A DNA stretch of 64,000 nt from the NCBI GenBank assembly GCA_038380435.1, contig JAWZYU010000028.1, positions 26,582,201 to 26,646,200 of the forward strand. Direction: 5' to 3'. Below, piece by piece: positions 1-13,300 of this stretch. Positions within the stretch are counted from its first letter, which is position 1. Each line of letters opens with the position of its first letter. The notes beneath the pieces were generated by a model. It worked only from the letters and a program-made list of their open reading frames with translations. It was not told where the DNA came from and did not search any database. Origin of the DNA: Ryuthela nishihirai. Lineage: Eukaryota > Arthropoda > Arachnida > Araneae > Heptathelidae. The position numbers and the translations under genes are program-made.

Positions 1-3000
1 CTCTATACAAGGGGTACGCCAGTTACATACACATTTCCAGGGGGTACGTGAAGCATAAAAAATTGAGAACCATTGATATATACGTTTTATTCCCATTGTT
101 ATACTATAACTATAGTTTTATCTATCTATACAAGGGCTACGCCAGTTACATACACATTTCCAGGGGGTACGTGAAGCATAAAAGGTTGAGAACCACTGAT
201 ATATGTTTTATTTTATTCCCATTGTTATAATATAACTATAGTTTTATCTATCTATACAAGGGGTACGCCAGTTACATACACATTTCCAGGGGGTACGTGA
301 AGCATAAAAGGTTGAGAACCACATATATATATGTGTTATTCCCATTGTTATACTATAACTATAGTTTTATCTATCTATACAAAGGGTACGCCAGTTACAT
401 ACACATTTCCAGGGGGTACGTGAAATATAAAAGGTTGAGAACCACATATATATATGTTTTATTCCTATTGTTATACTATAACTATAGTTTTATCTATCTA
501 TACAAGGGGTACGCCAGTTACATACACATTTCCAGGGGGTACGTGAAGCATAAAATGTTGAGAACCACTGATATATATGTTTTATTCTCATTGTTATACT
601 ATAACTGTAGTTTTATCTATCTATACAAGGGGTACGCCAGTTACATACACATTTCCATGGGGTACGTGAAGCATAAAAAATTGAGAACCACTGATTTAGA
701 TGTTTTATTTTATTCCCATTGTTATACTACAACTATAGATTTATCGACCTATACCAGGGGTACGCAAGTTACATACACATTTCCCGGGGGTACGTGAAGC
801 ATAAAATGTTGAGAACCACTGATATATATGTTTTATTCCCATTGTTATACTATAACTGTAGTTTTATCTATCTATGCAAGGGATCCACTATCATCAAGGG
901 GTTGAGAACCACTGATAGATATGTTTTATTTTATACCCATTGTTATACTACAAGTATAGATTTATCTACCTATACAAGGGGTACGCCAGTTACATAAACA
1001 TTTCCAGGGGGTACGTGAAGCATAAAAGTTTGAGAACCACTGATATATATGTTTTATTTTATTTCGATTGTTATATTACAAATATAGATTTATCTATCTA
1101 TACAAGGGGTACGCCAGTTAGGTACACATTTCCAGGCGGTACGTGAAGCATAAAAGGTTGAGAACCACTGATATATATGTTTTATTCCCATTGTTATACT
1201 ATAACTATAGTTTTATCTATCTATACAGGGGGTACGCCAGTTACATACATATTTCCAGGGGGTACGTGAAGCATAAAAGGTTGAGAACCACTGATAGATA
1301 TGTTTAATTTTATACCCATTGTTATACTACAAGTATAGATTTTTCTACCTATACAAGGGGTACGCCAGTTACATACGCATTTCCAGGGGGTACGTGAAGC
1401 ATAAAAGTTTCAGAACCAGTGATATATATGTTTTATTCCCATTGTTATACTATAACTGTAGTTTTATCTATCTATACAAGGGGTACGCCAGTTACATACA
1501 CATTTCCAGGGGGTACGTGAAGCATAAAAAATTGAGAACCACTGATATATACGTTTTATTCCCATTGTTTTACAAAAACTATAGTTTTATCTATCTATAC
1601 AAGGGGTACGCCAGTTACATACACATTTCCAGGGGGTACGTGAAGCATAAAAAATTGAGAACCACTGATATATACGTTTTATTCCCATTGTTTTACAAAA
1701 ACTATAGTTTTATCTATCTATACAAGGGGTACGCCAGTTACATACACATTTCCAGGGGGTGCGTGAAGCATAAAAGTTTGAGAACCACTGTTATATATGT
1801 TTTATTCCCATTGTTATACTATAACTGTAGTTTTATCTATCTATACAGGGGGTACGCCAGTTACATACACATTTCCAGGGGGTACGTGAAGCATAAAAGT
1901 TTGAGAACCACTGATATATATGTTTTATTTTATTCCCATTGTTATACTATAACTATAGTTTTATCTATCTATACAGGGGGTACGCCAGTTACGTACACAT
2001 TTCCAGGGGGTACGTGAAGCATAAAAAGTTGAGAACCACTGATATATATATTTTATTTTATTCCCATTGTTATACTACAATTATAGGTTTATCTAACTAT
2101 ACAAAGGGTACGCCAGTTACATACACATTTCCAGGGGGTACGTAAAGCATAAAAGTTGGGAACCACTGATATATATGTTTCATTCCAATTGTTATAATAT
2201 AACTGTAGTTTTATCTATCTATACAAGGGGTACGCCAGTTACATACACATTTCCAGGGGGTGCGTGAAGCATAAAAGTTTGAGAACCACTGATATATATG
2301 TTTTATTTTATTCAAATTGTTATACTACAACTATAGATTTATCGACCTATACAAAGGGTACGCCAGTTACATACACATTTCCAGGGGGTACGTGAAGCAT
2401 AAAAGGTTGAGAACCACTGATATATATGTTTTATTCCCATTGTTATACTATAACTATAGTTTTATCTATCTATACAAAGGGTACGCCAGTTACATACACA
2501 TTTCCGGCGGTACGTGAAGCATAAAAGGTTGAGAACCACTGATATATATGTTTTATTTTATTGCCATTGTTATACTATAACTATAGTTTTATCTATCTAT
2601 ACAGGGGGTACGCCAGTTACATACACATTTCCAGGGGGTACGTGAAGTATAAAAGGTTGAGAACCACTGATAGATATGTTTTATTTGATACGCATTGTTA
2701 TACTACAAGTATAGATTTATCTACCTATACAAGGGGTACGCCAGTTACATACACATTTCCAGGGGGTACGTGAAGCATAAAAGTTTCAGAATCACTGATA
2801 TATATGTTTTATTCCCATTGTTATACTATAACTATAGTTTTATCTATCTATACAGGGGGTACGCCAGTTACATACACATTTCCAGGGGGTACGTGAAGCA
2901 TAAAAGGTTGAGAACCACTGATATATATGTTTTATTATATTCCCATTGTTATACTATAACTATAGCTTTATCTATCTATACAGGGGGTACGCCAGTTACA

Positions 3001-3649
3001 TACATATTTCCAGGGAGTACGTGAAGCATAAAAGGTTGAGAACTACTGATAGATATGTTTAATTTTATACCCATTGTTATACTACAAGTATAGATTTCTC
3101 TACCTATACAAGGGGTACGCCAGTTACATACACATTTCCAGGGGGTACGTGAAGCAGAAAAATTTCAGAACCAGTGATATATATGTCTTATTCCCATTGT
3201 TATACTATAAGTATAGTTTTATCTATCTATACAAGGGGTACGCCAGTTACATACACATTTCCAGGGGGTACGTGAAATATAAAAGGTTGAGAACCACATA
3301 TATATATGTTTTATTCCTATTGTTATACTATAACTATAGTTTTATCTATCTATACAAGGGGTACGTCAGTTACATACACATTTCCAGGGGGTACGTGAAG
3401 CATAAAAGGTTGAGAACCACTGATATATAGGTTTTATTCCCATTGTTATACTATAACTGTAGTTTTATCTATCTATACAAGGGGTACGCCAGTTACATAC
3501 ACATTTCCAGTTACATACACATGTCCAGTTATATACAGCATAAAAAATTGAGAACCACTGATATACACGTTTTATTCCCATTGTTTTACTATAACTATAG
3601 TTTTATCTCTCTATACAAGGGGTACGCCAGTTACATACACATTTCCAGG
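1..3649. repeat. ~122-bp satellite array, left block
   Basis: Head-to-tail monomers of about 122-127 bp. Landmarks in each are GGTTGAGAACCACTG, an ATATATA run, a TACTATAACTATAG motif, TATCTATCTATAC, GGGGTACGCCAG and TTCCAGGGGGTACGTGAAGC. Monomers differ by point changes and small indels such as TTTTATTTTATTCCC versus TTTTATTCCC. The array runs off the left edge, so its true start is unseen. Because the monomer is close to 41 codons, long open frames cross it, but they have no protein-like content. The right edge of this block is a LINE insertion. Confidence 0.95.
3643..3649. repeat. Left target-site duplication of the LINE
   Basis: TTCCAGG of the satellite is present on both sides of the LINE, here and at 7311-7317, so the element inserted into a pre-existing monomer. 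Confidence 0.7.
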
Positions 3650-6600
3650 GGTCATCATCATCATCATCATCCTCAAGCAGCCATGGGCTACGGAGGTCCA
3701 ACCAGACCACGCAGTTTAATTCTCCAAGCATATCTGTCCTGAGCTACATCTGCTGCATCCGGCCACTGCACACCAATTCTAACAAGGTCCTGTTTGACAT
3801 TGTCTGCCCACCGCATTCTAGGTCTCCCCCTCCTTCTGAGGCCTCTAGGCACACTGTTCATAACCCTATTCGCCAATCTATAATTATCCATACGGGCAAC
3901 ATGGCCAAACCAGCGGAGCCTCTCTCTGCACAATATGCTGCTTAAAGGAGGTTGCAGACTCCTTTGCCTAACCTTATCATTAGTTACAAAGTTAAACCAC
4001 CTAATACCCAAGATACTGCGTAAGCATCTAGAATCAAAAGCATCTAGTTTCCTGTTATCTTGTTTACACAGCGTCCAAGTTTCACTACCATAACTAACCC
4101 TAGAAAGAACCAAACTATTATACAGTCTAATTTTAGTCTTTAGGTGTATACGCCTATTTCTCCACCATCTCCATAGATTCTTAAAAGTCCCGGCAGCAAT
4201 ACCTATTCGTCTGTTAATCTCATGCCGCACATCACCAGTATCAGTTACATAGCTCCCAAGGTAATTAAACTGTGACACCTGCTCAAGACTGCAACCATTC
4301 AGATTAACTGAATCACATCCTGCCTGACCAATTTTCATCATTTTAGTTTTCTCTCTGTTTATAACCAAACCTACTCTACTACCAGTCTCATCAACAGCTC
4401 GAATGAAAGAGTTCATCTCATCAACATCATTTGCCAAAAGGGCTAAATCATCAGCATAATCTAAATCAGAAATTTTCGTATCTCCAGCCCATTTAAGGCC
4501 AAAATCTATTCCTCGAAGCGAATTTCGCATAACTTAATCAATAACCAAACTAAAGAGAAAAGGAGACAAAATGCACCCTTGTCGAACACCAGACGTAATG
4601 CTAAACCAATTGCTACAAGACTTACCAACTCTAACACATGACTCAGTGTTATTATAGAGAGCTTTCATTATGTTAACTAAGTTGTCTGGTATACCATATA
4701 ATCTCACAATCAACCACAAATTATGATGATCAACAGAGTCGAAAGCCTTTTTGAAATCAACAAAGCTAGCAACCAAAGGTTTCTGAAATTCTAAACATTT
4801 CTCAAGAATCTGTGTAAGTGAAAATATCTGATCTACACATCCCCTACCACTTCTGAATCCACATTGCTCATCACGCAATTGCCTGTCAACCAGATTCTTA
4901 ATTCTATTAAGGACAATCATGGAAAGAACTTTACCTGGAACAGAGAGTAAGCTGATACCCCTATAGTTATCACAAGAAATGCGATCACCTTTTTTGAAAA
5001 TAGGGATAATAATAGCTCTGGTAAAATCTTTAGGAACCATTCCTTTATCATAAAAGTTATTCAAAATTTCAGTCATCCAAGTGCTAACCAAAACATTCCC
5101 AGCTCTGAGCATTTCTGTAGTAATTTCATCTACCCCTGGGGATTTATGAAGTTTAAGTTTAGAGATAGCCAAACTAACTTCAGATTGTGTTATAGGGCCA
5201 ACATTAAAGCTGCCAATGCATCTATCATCATTACAAACAATGGGAGTAGAACTAACCACATTGTTTAGAACATCACTGAAATGCTCAGCCCACCTAGCCA
5301 TTACAGAATCCTCACCTTCTATAACCTTATCTTGTTTATCCTTCAATCCCTGCATGCCTGTCCGTTTTCTACCACATAAAACATTAACTATCTGGTACAG
5401 CTCTCTACTGTTGTGCTGCCTAACTGCTTCCTCAGCTTTGTCAGCCAAGCTATCAAGCCAAAGATTTTTATCAGTAGCTAACTGATCCTTTACACGTTTA
5501 TTAAGCTCTCTGTAATCTTTTCTATTAGGACTAGTAGGGTACTGATTAAGGACATTCCTGCAGTTCCTTCTTTCTGAAATAAGCTCAATTGCCTTATCAC
5601 TTAAATAATTATGCCTCCTCTGCTCTTTTTTCCTAAAAGAGTACTGTTAGTTTCCAAAAAAGCCTGTTTAAAATGGCCTCATTCTTCCTCAAATTCAGTA
5701 TTAAGCAAACCATGACTGTCATAATGACTAAGTAACCTATCATGGTAAGCTTTAGCTATAACTGGGTCTTTCAGAGCTTCAGTATTAAAGGTAAACTTTT
5801 TAACCCTAGCAACACACTTTTAAAGTTTAAGTTGCAAGACACTTTTAACAAGGTAATGGTCAGATCCAATTTCAGCTCCCCTATATGCCCTGGTATTTCT
5901 AACAGAACTAGCCCATTTGCTGTTAATTAATATATAATCAATCATATTCCTACGCAGCCCATCAGGGGAAACCCACGTGTATTTATGTATGTCGCGGTGT
6001 TTGTAATATGTGTTAGTTATTCTGAAACCATTGAGTTTACTTACCTGTAGGAGACGTTGCCCATTGCTATTGCAGCTACCAATACCAAAAGGGCCTATCA
6101 CCCCTCGCCAAAGATCAGAGTCAGTACCAACTTTGGCATTGAAGTCACCAAGAACAAGGGTAATATCTCCTTTCTTGACAGAATTCAAAATATCCTGAAG
6201 TTGTCCGTAAAACCTATCCTTCTCATCCTCATCAGCATCCTCAGTGGGGGCATAACAGCAGATAACATTCAAGTCTTTAATGCTTGTCTGAAATTTTGCT
6301 GTAAGAAACCTTTCATTAATGCACTCATATCCTAGAAGAGCATCACTAGCATGTCTGCTGAGCAGCAGACCCATGCCTTGGTGATGCTTTCCATCCTCCC
6401 TCCCTGTAAAGAGAAATTTAAAGTTATTTTTAAGTATCTCACCTTTACCTGTCCATCTGGTCTCTTGCAAGCCTAGAATATCTAGGTAATAGCGCTGGAA
6501 TTCCTGCATGAGGACATCAAGAGAATAATCTCTATATAATGTCTTCACGTTCCACGTTCCTGCAGAGAGAAAATGATTAGTAGGATTTTTAAAGAAATTA

Positions 6601-7310
6601 GGTTTATTGAGATTGGTAGGGCCAACAATATCAAACAGCCCTCTGATCGCAGGCATGGGGAAAAGACCCGTTCCTCCTCCGCTAAAGGCTGAAGTCACCG
6701 ATGCTGGTAGGAACTTCAGGCACCACCTTTTCAAGTGGACATTTTCAAGAGCCACATGGCCTGCCTGAGACGCATTACTCCAGTTTAGGCTTGACGATGC
6801 CCAACTAGCAAAGTAAGGTTCAGGTACCTGCGATGGCGTATGATTAGGATTATCCACCAGCTGATATAAGGTATCCCATGCCTCAGTTCACTTAGAGCTG
6901 GCAACCCAGAAGCAAACAGAAAACACAGCGGCAGACTCTACCTCAACAGAGGACCACCAGTGCAGCAAGCCCAGGATCCATAATCAAACTCAAATCCATA
7001 AACAAGTCCAGTCTGGTAGGTATAAATGGTCAGCACCAGGACCCTGTGAAGTTGACCACTCCTAAGCAGGGTTGAAAAAAAGAAAAAAGTGGCCATAGAT
7101 GACCAGATCAGCAGGCCATACTGAACTGGCAGTCCTCCCCTTCCGTTCCCTTCCAAAAGAGAATATCTCTTTTGAAAGGTACTAACGGCCTGCACCACGA
7201 GAAAGCAGGGTCGGACATTAGGTGCTAGACCTGGCCGATTCTGTGCATCATCACTAGGGATTGGTACACAGCTATCCATCCAGTTTACACCTAGCTACCA
7301 TTTACAGGCC
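3650..7310 (-). mobile_element. RTE-like non-LTR retrotransposon in the satellite
   Basis: A near full-length LINE, 5' end at the right, 3' end at the left. It carries an apurinic-type endonuclease followed by a reverse transcriptase, and its 3' end is a short GAT/ATG microsatellite (TCATCA repeats on the plus strand from 3651). A single frame of about 1,050 codons with endonuclease first and a microsatellite tail fits RTE/BovB-type elements; CR1-like clades are not excluded. About 450 bp upstream of the first methionine (6858-7310) would be the 5' untranslated region. A 7-bp target duplication flanks it. Related fragments lie at 25684-25791, 25935-26090, 32679-32999 and 60671-61110. Confidence 0.85.
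3688..6857 (-). pseudogene. LINE endonuclease/reverse transcriptase ORF, broken
   Basis: Read right to left, the first open part (6857-5820, 345 codons) has endonuclease signatures TWNVKTL, QETRW, GDFNAKVG and GSDHYLV. The second (5448-4534) has the RT palm: FVDFKKAFDSVDH (motif A, first catalytic Asp) and GVRQGCILSPFLFSL (motif B). The third (4530-3688) has YADDLALLA (motif C, catalytic DD), then NYLGSYV, RVSYGSETW and LRWFGHVARM, a C-terminal region typical of these elements. Visible lesions are an in-frame stop near 5819, a TGA near 5672, a one-base frameshift near 5640 and a TAA near 4533 between motifs B and C. All catalytic motifs remain, so the copy is dead but not very old. Confidence 0.85.
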
Positions 7311-10300
7311 TTCCAGGCGGTACGTGAAGCATAAAAAATTGAGAAACATTAATATATACGTTTTATTCCCATTGTTATACTATAACTATAGTTTTATCTA
7401 TCCATACAATGGGTACGCCAGTTACATACCCATTTCCAGGGGGTACGTGAAGCATAAAAGGTTGAGAACCACTGATATATATATGTTTTATTCCCATTGT
7501 TATACTATAACTATAGTTTTATCTATCTATAAAAGGTGTACGCCAGTTACATACACATTTCCAGGGGGTACGTGAAGTATAAAAGGTTGAGAACCACATA
7601 TATATAGGTTTTATTCCCATTGTTATACTATAACTATAGTTTTATCTATTTATACAAGGGGTACGCCAGTTACAAACACATTTCCAGGGGGTACATGAAG
7701 CATAAAAAGTTGAGAACCACTGATATATATGTTTTATTCCCATTGTTATAGTATAACTATAGTTTTATCTATCTATACAAGGGGTACGCCAGTTACATAC
7801 ACATTTCCAGGGGGTACGTGAAACATAAAAGTTTGAGAACCACTGATATATATGTTTTATTCCCATTGTTATATTTAAACTATAGATTTATCTATCTCTA
7901 CAAGGGGTACGCAAATTACATACACATTTCCAGGGGGTACGTGAAGCATAAAAAATGGAGATCCACTGATATATACGTTTTATTCCTATTGTTTTACTAT
8001 AATTACAGTTTTATCTATCTATACAAGGGGTACGCCAGTTGCATACACATTTCCATGGGGTACGTGAAACATAAAAGGTTGAGAACCACTGATATATATG
8101 TTTTATTCCCATTGTTATACTATAAATATAGTTTTATCTATCTATGCAAGGGGTACGCCAGTTACATACACATTTCCAGGGGGTACGTGAAATATAAAAG
8201 GTTGAGAACCACATATATATACGTTTTATTCCTATTGTTATACTATAACTATAGTTTTATCTATCTATACAAGGGGTACGCCAGTTATATACACATTTCC
8301 AGGGGGTACGTGAAGCATAAAAGTTTGAGAACCACTGATATATATATGTTTTATTTTATTCCCATTGTTATACTACAACTATAGATTTATCTATCTATAC
8401 AAGGGGTACGCCAGTTACATACATATTTCCAGGCGGTACGTGAATCATAAAAGGTTGAGAACCACTGATATATATGTTTATTCCCATTGTTATACTATAA
8501 CTATAGTTTTATCTATCTATACAAGGGGTACGCCAGTTACATACACATTTCAAGGGGGTACGTGAAGCATAAAATTTCAGAACCACTGATATATATATGT
8601 TTTATTTTATTCCTATTGTTTTACTATAACTATAGTTTTATCTATCTATACAAGGAGTACGTCAGTTACATACACATTTCCAGGGGGTACGTGAAGCATA
8701 AAAGGTTGAGAACCATTGATATATATGTTTTATTCCCATTGTTATACTATAACTGTAGTTTTATCTATCTATGCAAGGGGTACGCCAGCTACATACACAT
8801 TTCCAGGGGGTACGTGAATCATAAAAGGTTGAGAACCACTGATATATATATGTTTATTCCCATTGTTATACTATAACTATAGTTTTATCTATCTATACAA
8901 GGGGTACGCCAGTTACACACACATTTCCAGGGGGTACGTGAAGCATAAAATTTCAGAACCACTGATATATACGTTTTATTCCTATTGTTTTACTATAACT
9001 ATAGTTTTATCTATCTATACAAGGATTACGTCAGTTACATACACATTTCCAGGGGGTACGTGAAGCATAAAATTTCAGAACCACTGATATATATGTTTTA
9101 TTCCCATTGTTATACTATAACTATAGTTTTATCTATCTATGCAAGGGGTACGCCAGTTACATACACATTTCCAGGGGGTACGTGAAGCATAAAAGGTTGA
9201 GAACCACTGATATATATGTATTATTTTATTACCTCTGTTATTCTATAACTATAGTTTTATCTATCTATACAAGGGGTACTCCAGTTACATACACATTTCC
9301 AGGGGTACGCCAGTTGCATATACATTTCTAGGGGGTAAGTGAAATATAAAAGGTTGAGAACCACTGATATATACGTTTTATTCCCATTGTTATACTATAA
9401 CTATAGTTTTATCTATCTATACAGGGGGTACGCCAGTTACATACACATTTCCAGGGGGTACGTGAAGCATAAAAAGTTGAGAACCATTGATATATATGTT
9501 TTATTCCCATTGTTATAATATAAATATAGATTTATCTATCTATACAAGGGGTAGGCCAGTTGCATACACATTTCCAGGGGGTACGTGAAGCATAAAAGGT
9601 TGAGAACCACTGATATATATGTTTTATTCCCATTGTTATAGTATAACTATTGTTTCATCTATGTATACAAGGGGTACGCCAGTTACATACACATTTCCAG
9701 GGTGTGCGTGAAGCATAAAAGGTTGAGAACCACTGATATATAGGTTTTATTCCCATTGTTATACTATAACTATAGTTTTATCTCTCTATACAAGGGGTAC
9801 GCCAGTTATACATACACATTTCCAGAGGGTACGTGAAGAATAAAATGTTGAGAACCAATGATATATATGTTTTATTCCCATTGTTATGTTATAACTATAG
9901 TTTTATCTATCTATACAAGGGGTACGCCAGTTACATACACATTTCCAGGGGGTACGTGAAATATAAAATGTTGAGAACCACATATATATATATTATATGT
10001 TTTATTCCCATTGTTATACTATAACTATAGTTTTATCTATCTATACAAGGGGTACGCCAGTTACATACACATTTCCAGGAGGTACGTGAAGCATAAAAGG
10101 TTGAGAACCACTGATATATATGTTTTATTCCCATTGTTATAGTATAACTATTGTTTCATCTATGTATACAAGGGGTACGCCAGTTACATACACATTTCCA
10201 GGGTGTGCGTGAAGCATAAAAGGTTGAGAACCACTGATATATAGGTTTTATTCCCATTGTTATACTATAACTATAGTTTTATCTCTCTATACAAGGGGTA

Positions 10301-13300
10301 CGCCAGTTATACATACACATTTCCAGGGGGTACGTGAAGAATAAAATGTTGAGAACCACTGATATATATGTTTTATTCCCATTGTTATGTTATAACTATA
10401 GTTTTATCTATCTATACAAGGGGTACGCCAGTTACATACACATTTCCAGGGGGTACGTGAAATATAAAATGTTGAGAACCACATATATATATATTATATG
10501 TTTTATTCCCATTGTTATACTATAACTATAGTTTTATCTATCTATACAAGGGGTACGCCAGTTACATACAGATTTCCAGGGGGTGCGTGAAGCATAAAAG
10601 TTTGAGAACCACTGATATATATGTTTTATTCCCATTGTTATACTATAACTATAGTTTTATCTATCTATACAGGGGGTACGTCAGTTACATACACATTTCC
10701 AGGGGGTTCGTGAAGCATAAATGGTTGAGAACCACTGATATATATCTTTTATTCCCATTGTTATACTATGACTATAGTTTTATCTATCGATACAAGGGAT
10801 ACGCCTGTTGCATACACATTTCTAGGGGGTACGTGAAACATAAAAGTTTGAGAACCACTGTTATATATGTTTTATTCCCATTGTTATAATATAACTATAG
10901 TTTTATCTATCTATACAGGGGAGGGGGTACGCCAGTTACATACACATTTCCAGGGGGTACGTGAAGCATAAAAGGTTGAGAACCACTGATATATAGGTTT
11001 TATTCCCATTGTTATACTATAACTATAGTTTTATCTATCTATACAGGGGGTACGCCAGTTACATACACATTTCCAGGGGGTACGTGAAGCATAAAAGGTT
11101 GAGAACCACTGATATATAGGTTTTATTCCCATTGTTATACTATAACTATAGTTTTATCTATCTATAAAAGGGGTACGCCAGTTACATACACATTTCTAGG
11201 GGGTACGTGAAACATAAAAGTTTGAGAACCACTGTTATATATGTTTTATTCCCATTGTTATAATATAACTATAGTTTTATCTATCTATACAGGGGAGGGG
11301 GTACGCCAGTTACATACACATTTCCAGGGGGTACGTGAAGCATAAAAGGTTGAGAACCACTGATATATAGGTTTTATTCCCATTGTTATACTATAACTAT
11401 AGTTTTATCTATCTATACAGGGGGTACGCCAGTTACATACACATTTCCAGGGGGTACGTGAAGCATAAAAGGTTGAGAACCACTGATATATAGGTTTTAT
11501 TCCCATTGTTATACTATAACTATAGTTTTATCTATCTATAAAAGGGGTACGCCAGTTACATACACATTTCTAGGGGGTACGTGAAACATAAAAGGTTGAG
11601 AACCACGGATATATATGTTTTATTCCCATTGTTATACTATAACTATAGTTTTACCTATCTATACAAGGGGTACGGCAGTTGCATGCACATTTCTAGGGGG
11701 TACGTGAAACATAAAAGGTTGAGAACCACTGATATATATATTTTATTCCCATTGTTATACTATAAATATAGTTTTATCTATCTATACAAGGGGTTCGCCA
11801 GTTACATACACATTTCCAGGGGGTACGTGAAATATAAAAGGTTGAGAACCACATATATATATGTTTTATTCCCATTGTTTTACTATAACTATAGTTTTAT
11901 CTATCTATACAAGGGGTACGCCAGTTACATTCACATTTCCAGGGGGTACGTGAAGCATAAAAGTTTGAGAACCACTGATATATACGTTTTATTCCAATTG
12001 TTATACTATAACTATAGATTTATCTATCTATACAAGGGCTATGCCAGTTACATACATATTTCCAGGCTGTACGTGAATCATAAAAGGTTGAGAACCACTG
12101 ATATATATGTTTATTCCCATTGTTATACTATAACTATAGTTTTATCTATCTTTACAAGGGGTACGCCAGTTACATACACATTTCCAGGGGGTACGTGAAG
12201 CATAAAATTTCAGAACCACTGATATATACGTTTTATTCCTATTGTTTTACTATAACTATAGTTTTGTCTATCTATACAAGGAGTACGTCAGTTACATACA
12301 CATTTCCATGGGGTACGTGAAGTATAAAAGGTTGAGAACCACTGATATATATGTTTTATTCACATTGTTATACTATAACTGTAGTTTTATCTATCTATAC
12401 AAGGTGTACGCCAGTTACATACACATATCCAGGGGGTACGTGAAGCATAAAAGGTTGAGAACCACTGATACATATGTTTTATTCCCATTGTTATTCTATA
12501 ACTACAGTTTTATCTATCTATACCAGAGGTACTCCAGTTACATACACATTTCCAGGGGGTACGTGAAACATAAAAGTTTGAGAACCACTGATATATATAT
12601 TTTATTCCGATTGTTATACTATAACTATAGTTTTATCTATCTATGCAAGGGGTACGCCAGTTACATACACATTTCCAGGGGGTACGTGAAGCATAAAAGG
12701 TTGAGAACCACTGATATATACGTTTTATTCCCATTGTTTTACTATAACTATATTTTTATCTATCTATAGAAGGGGTATGAAAGTTACATACACATTTCCA
12801 GGGGGTCCGTGAAGCATAAAAGGTTGAGAACCACTAATATATATGTTTTATTTTATTCCCATTGTTATACTACAACTATAGATTTATCTATCTATACAAG
12901 GGGTACGCCAGTTACATACACATTTCCAGGCGGTACGTGAAGCAAAAAAGTTGAGAACCACTGATATATATGTTGTATTCCCATTGTTATACTATATCTA
13001 TAGTTTTATCTATCTATACAAGGGGTTCGCCAGTTACATACACATTTCCAGGGGGTGCGTGAAGCATAAAAGTTTGAGAACCACTGATATATATGTATTA
13101 TTCCCATTGTTATACTATGACTATAGTTTTATCTATCGATACAAGGGATACGCCTGTTGCATACACATTTCTAGGGGGTACGTGAAACATAAAAGTTTGA
13201 GAACCACTGATATATATGTTTTATTCCCATTGTTATACTATAACTATAGTTTTATCTATCTATACAAGGGGTGCGCCAGTTGCATACACTTTTCCAGGGG

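Noticed and set aside
6938..7279. 113-codon minus-strand frame in the LINE 5' region
   Set aside because: Low-complexity composition, no recognised domain; it lies upstream of the LINE ORF and extends nearly to the insertion junction.
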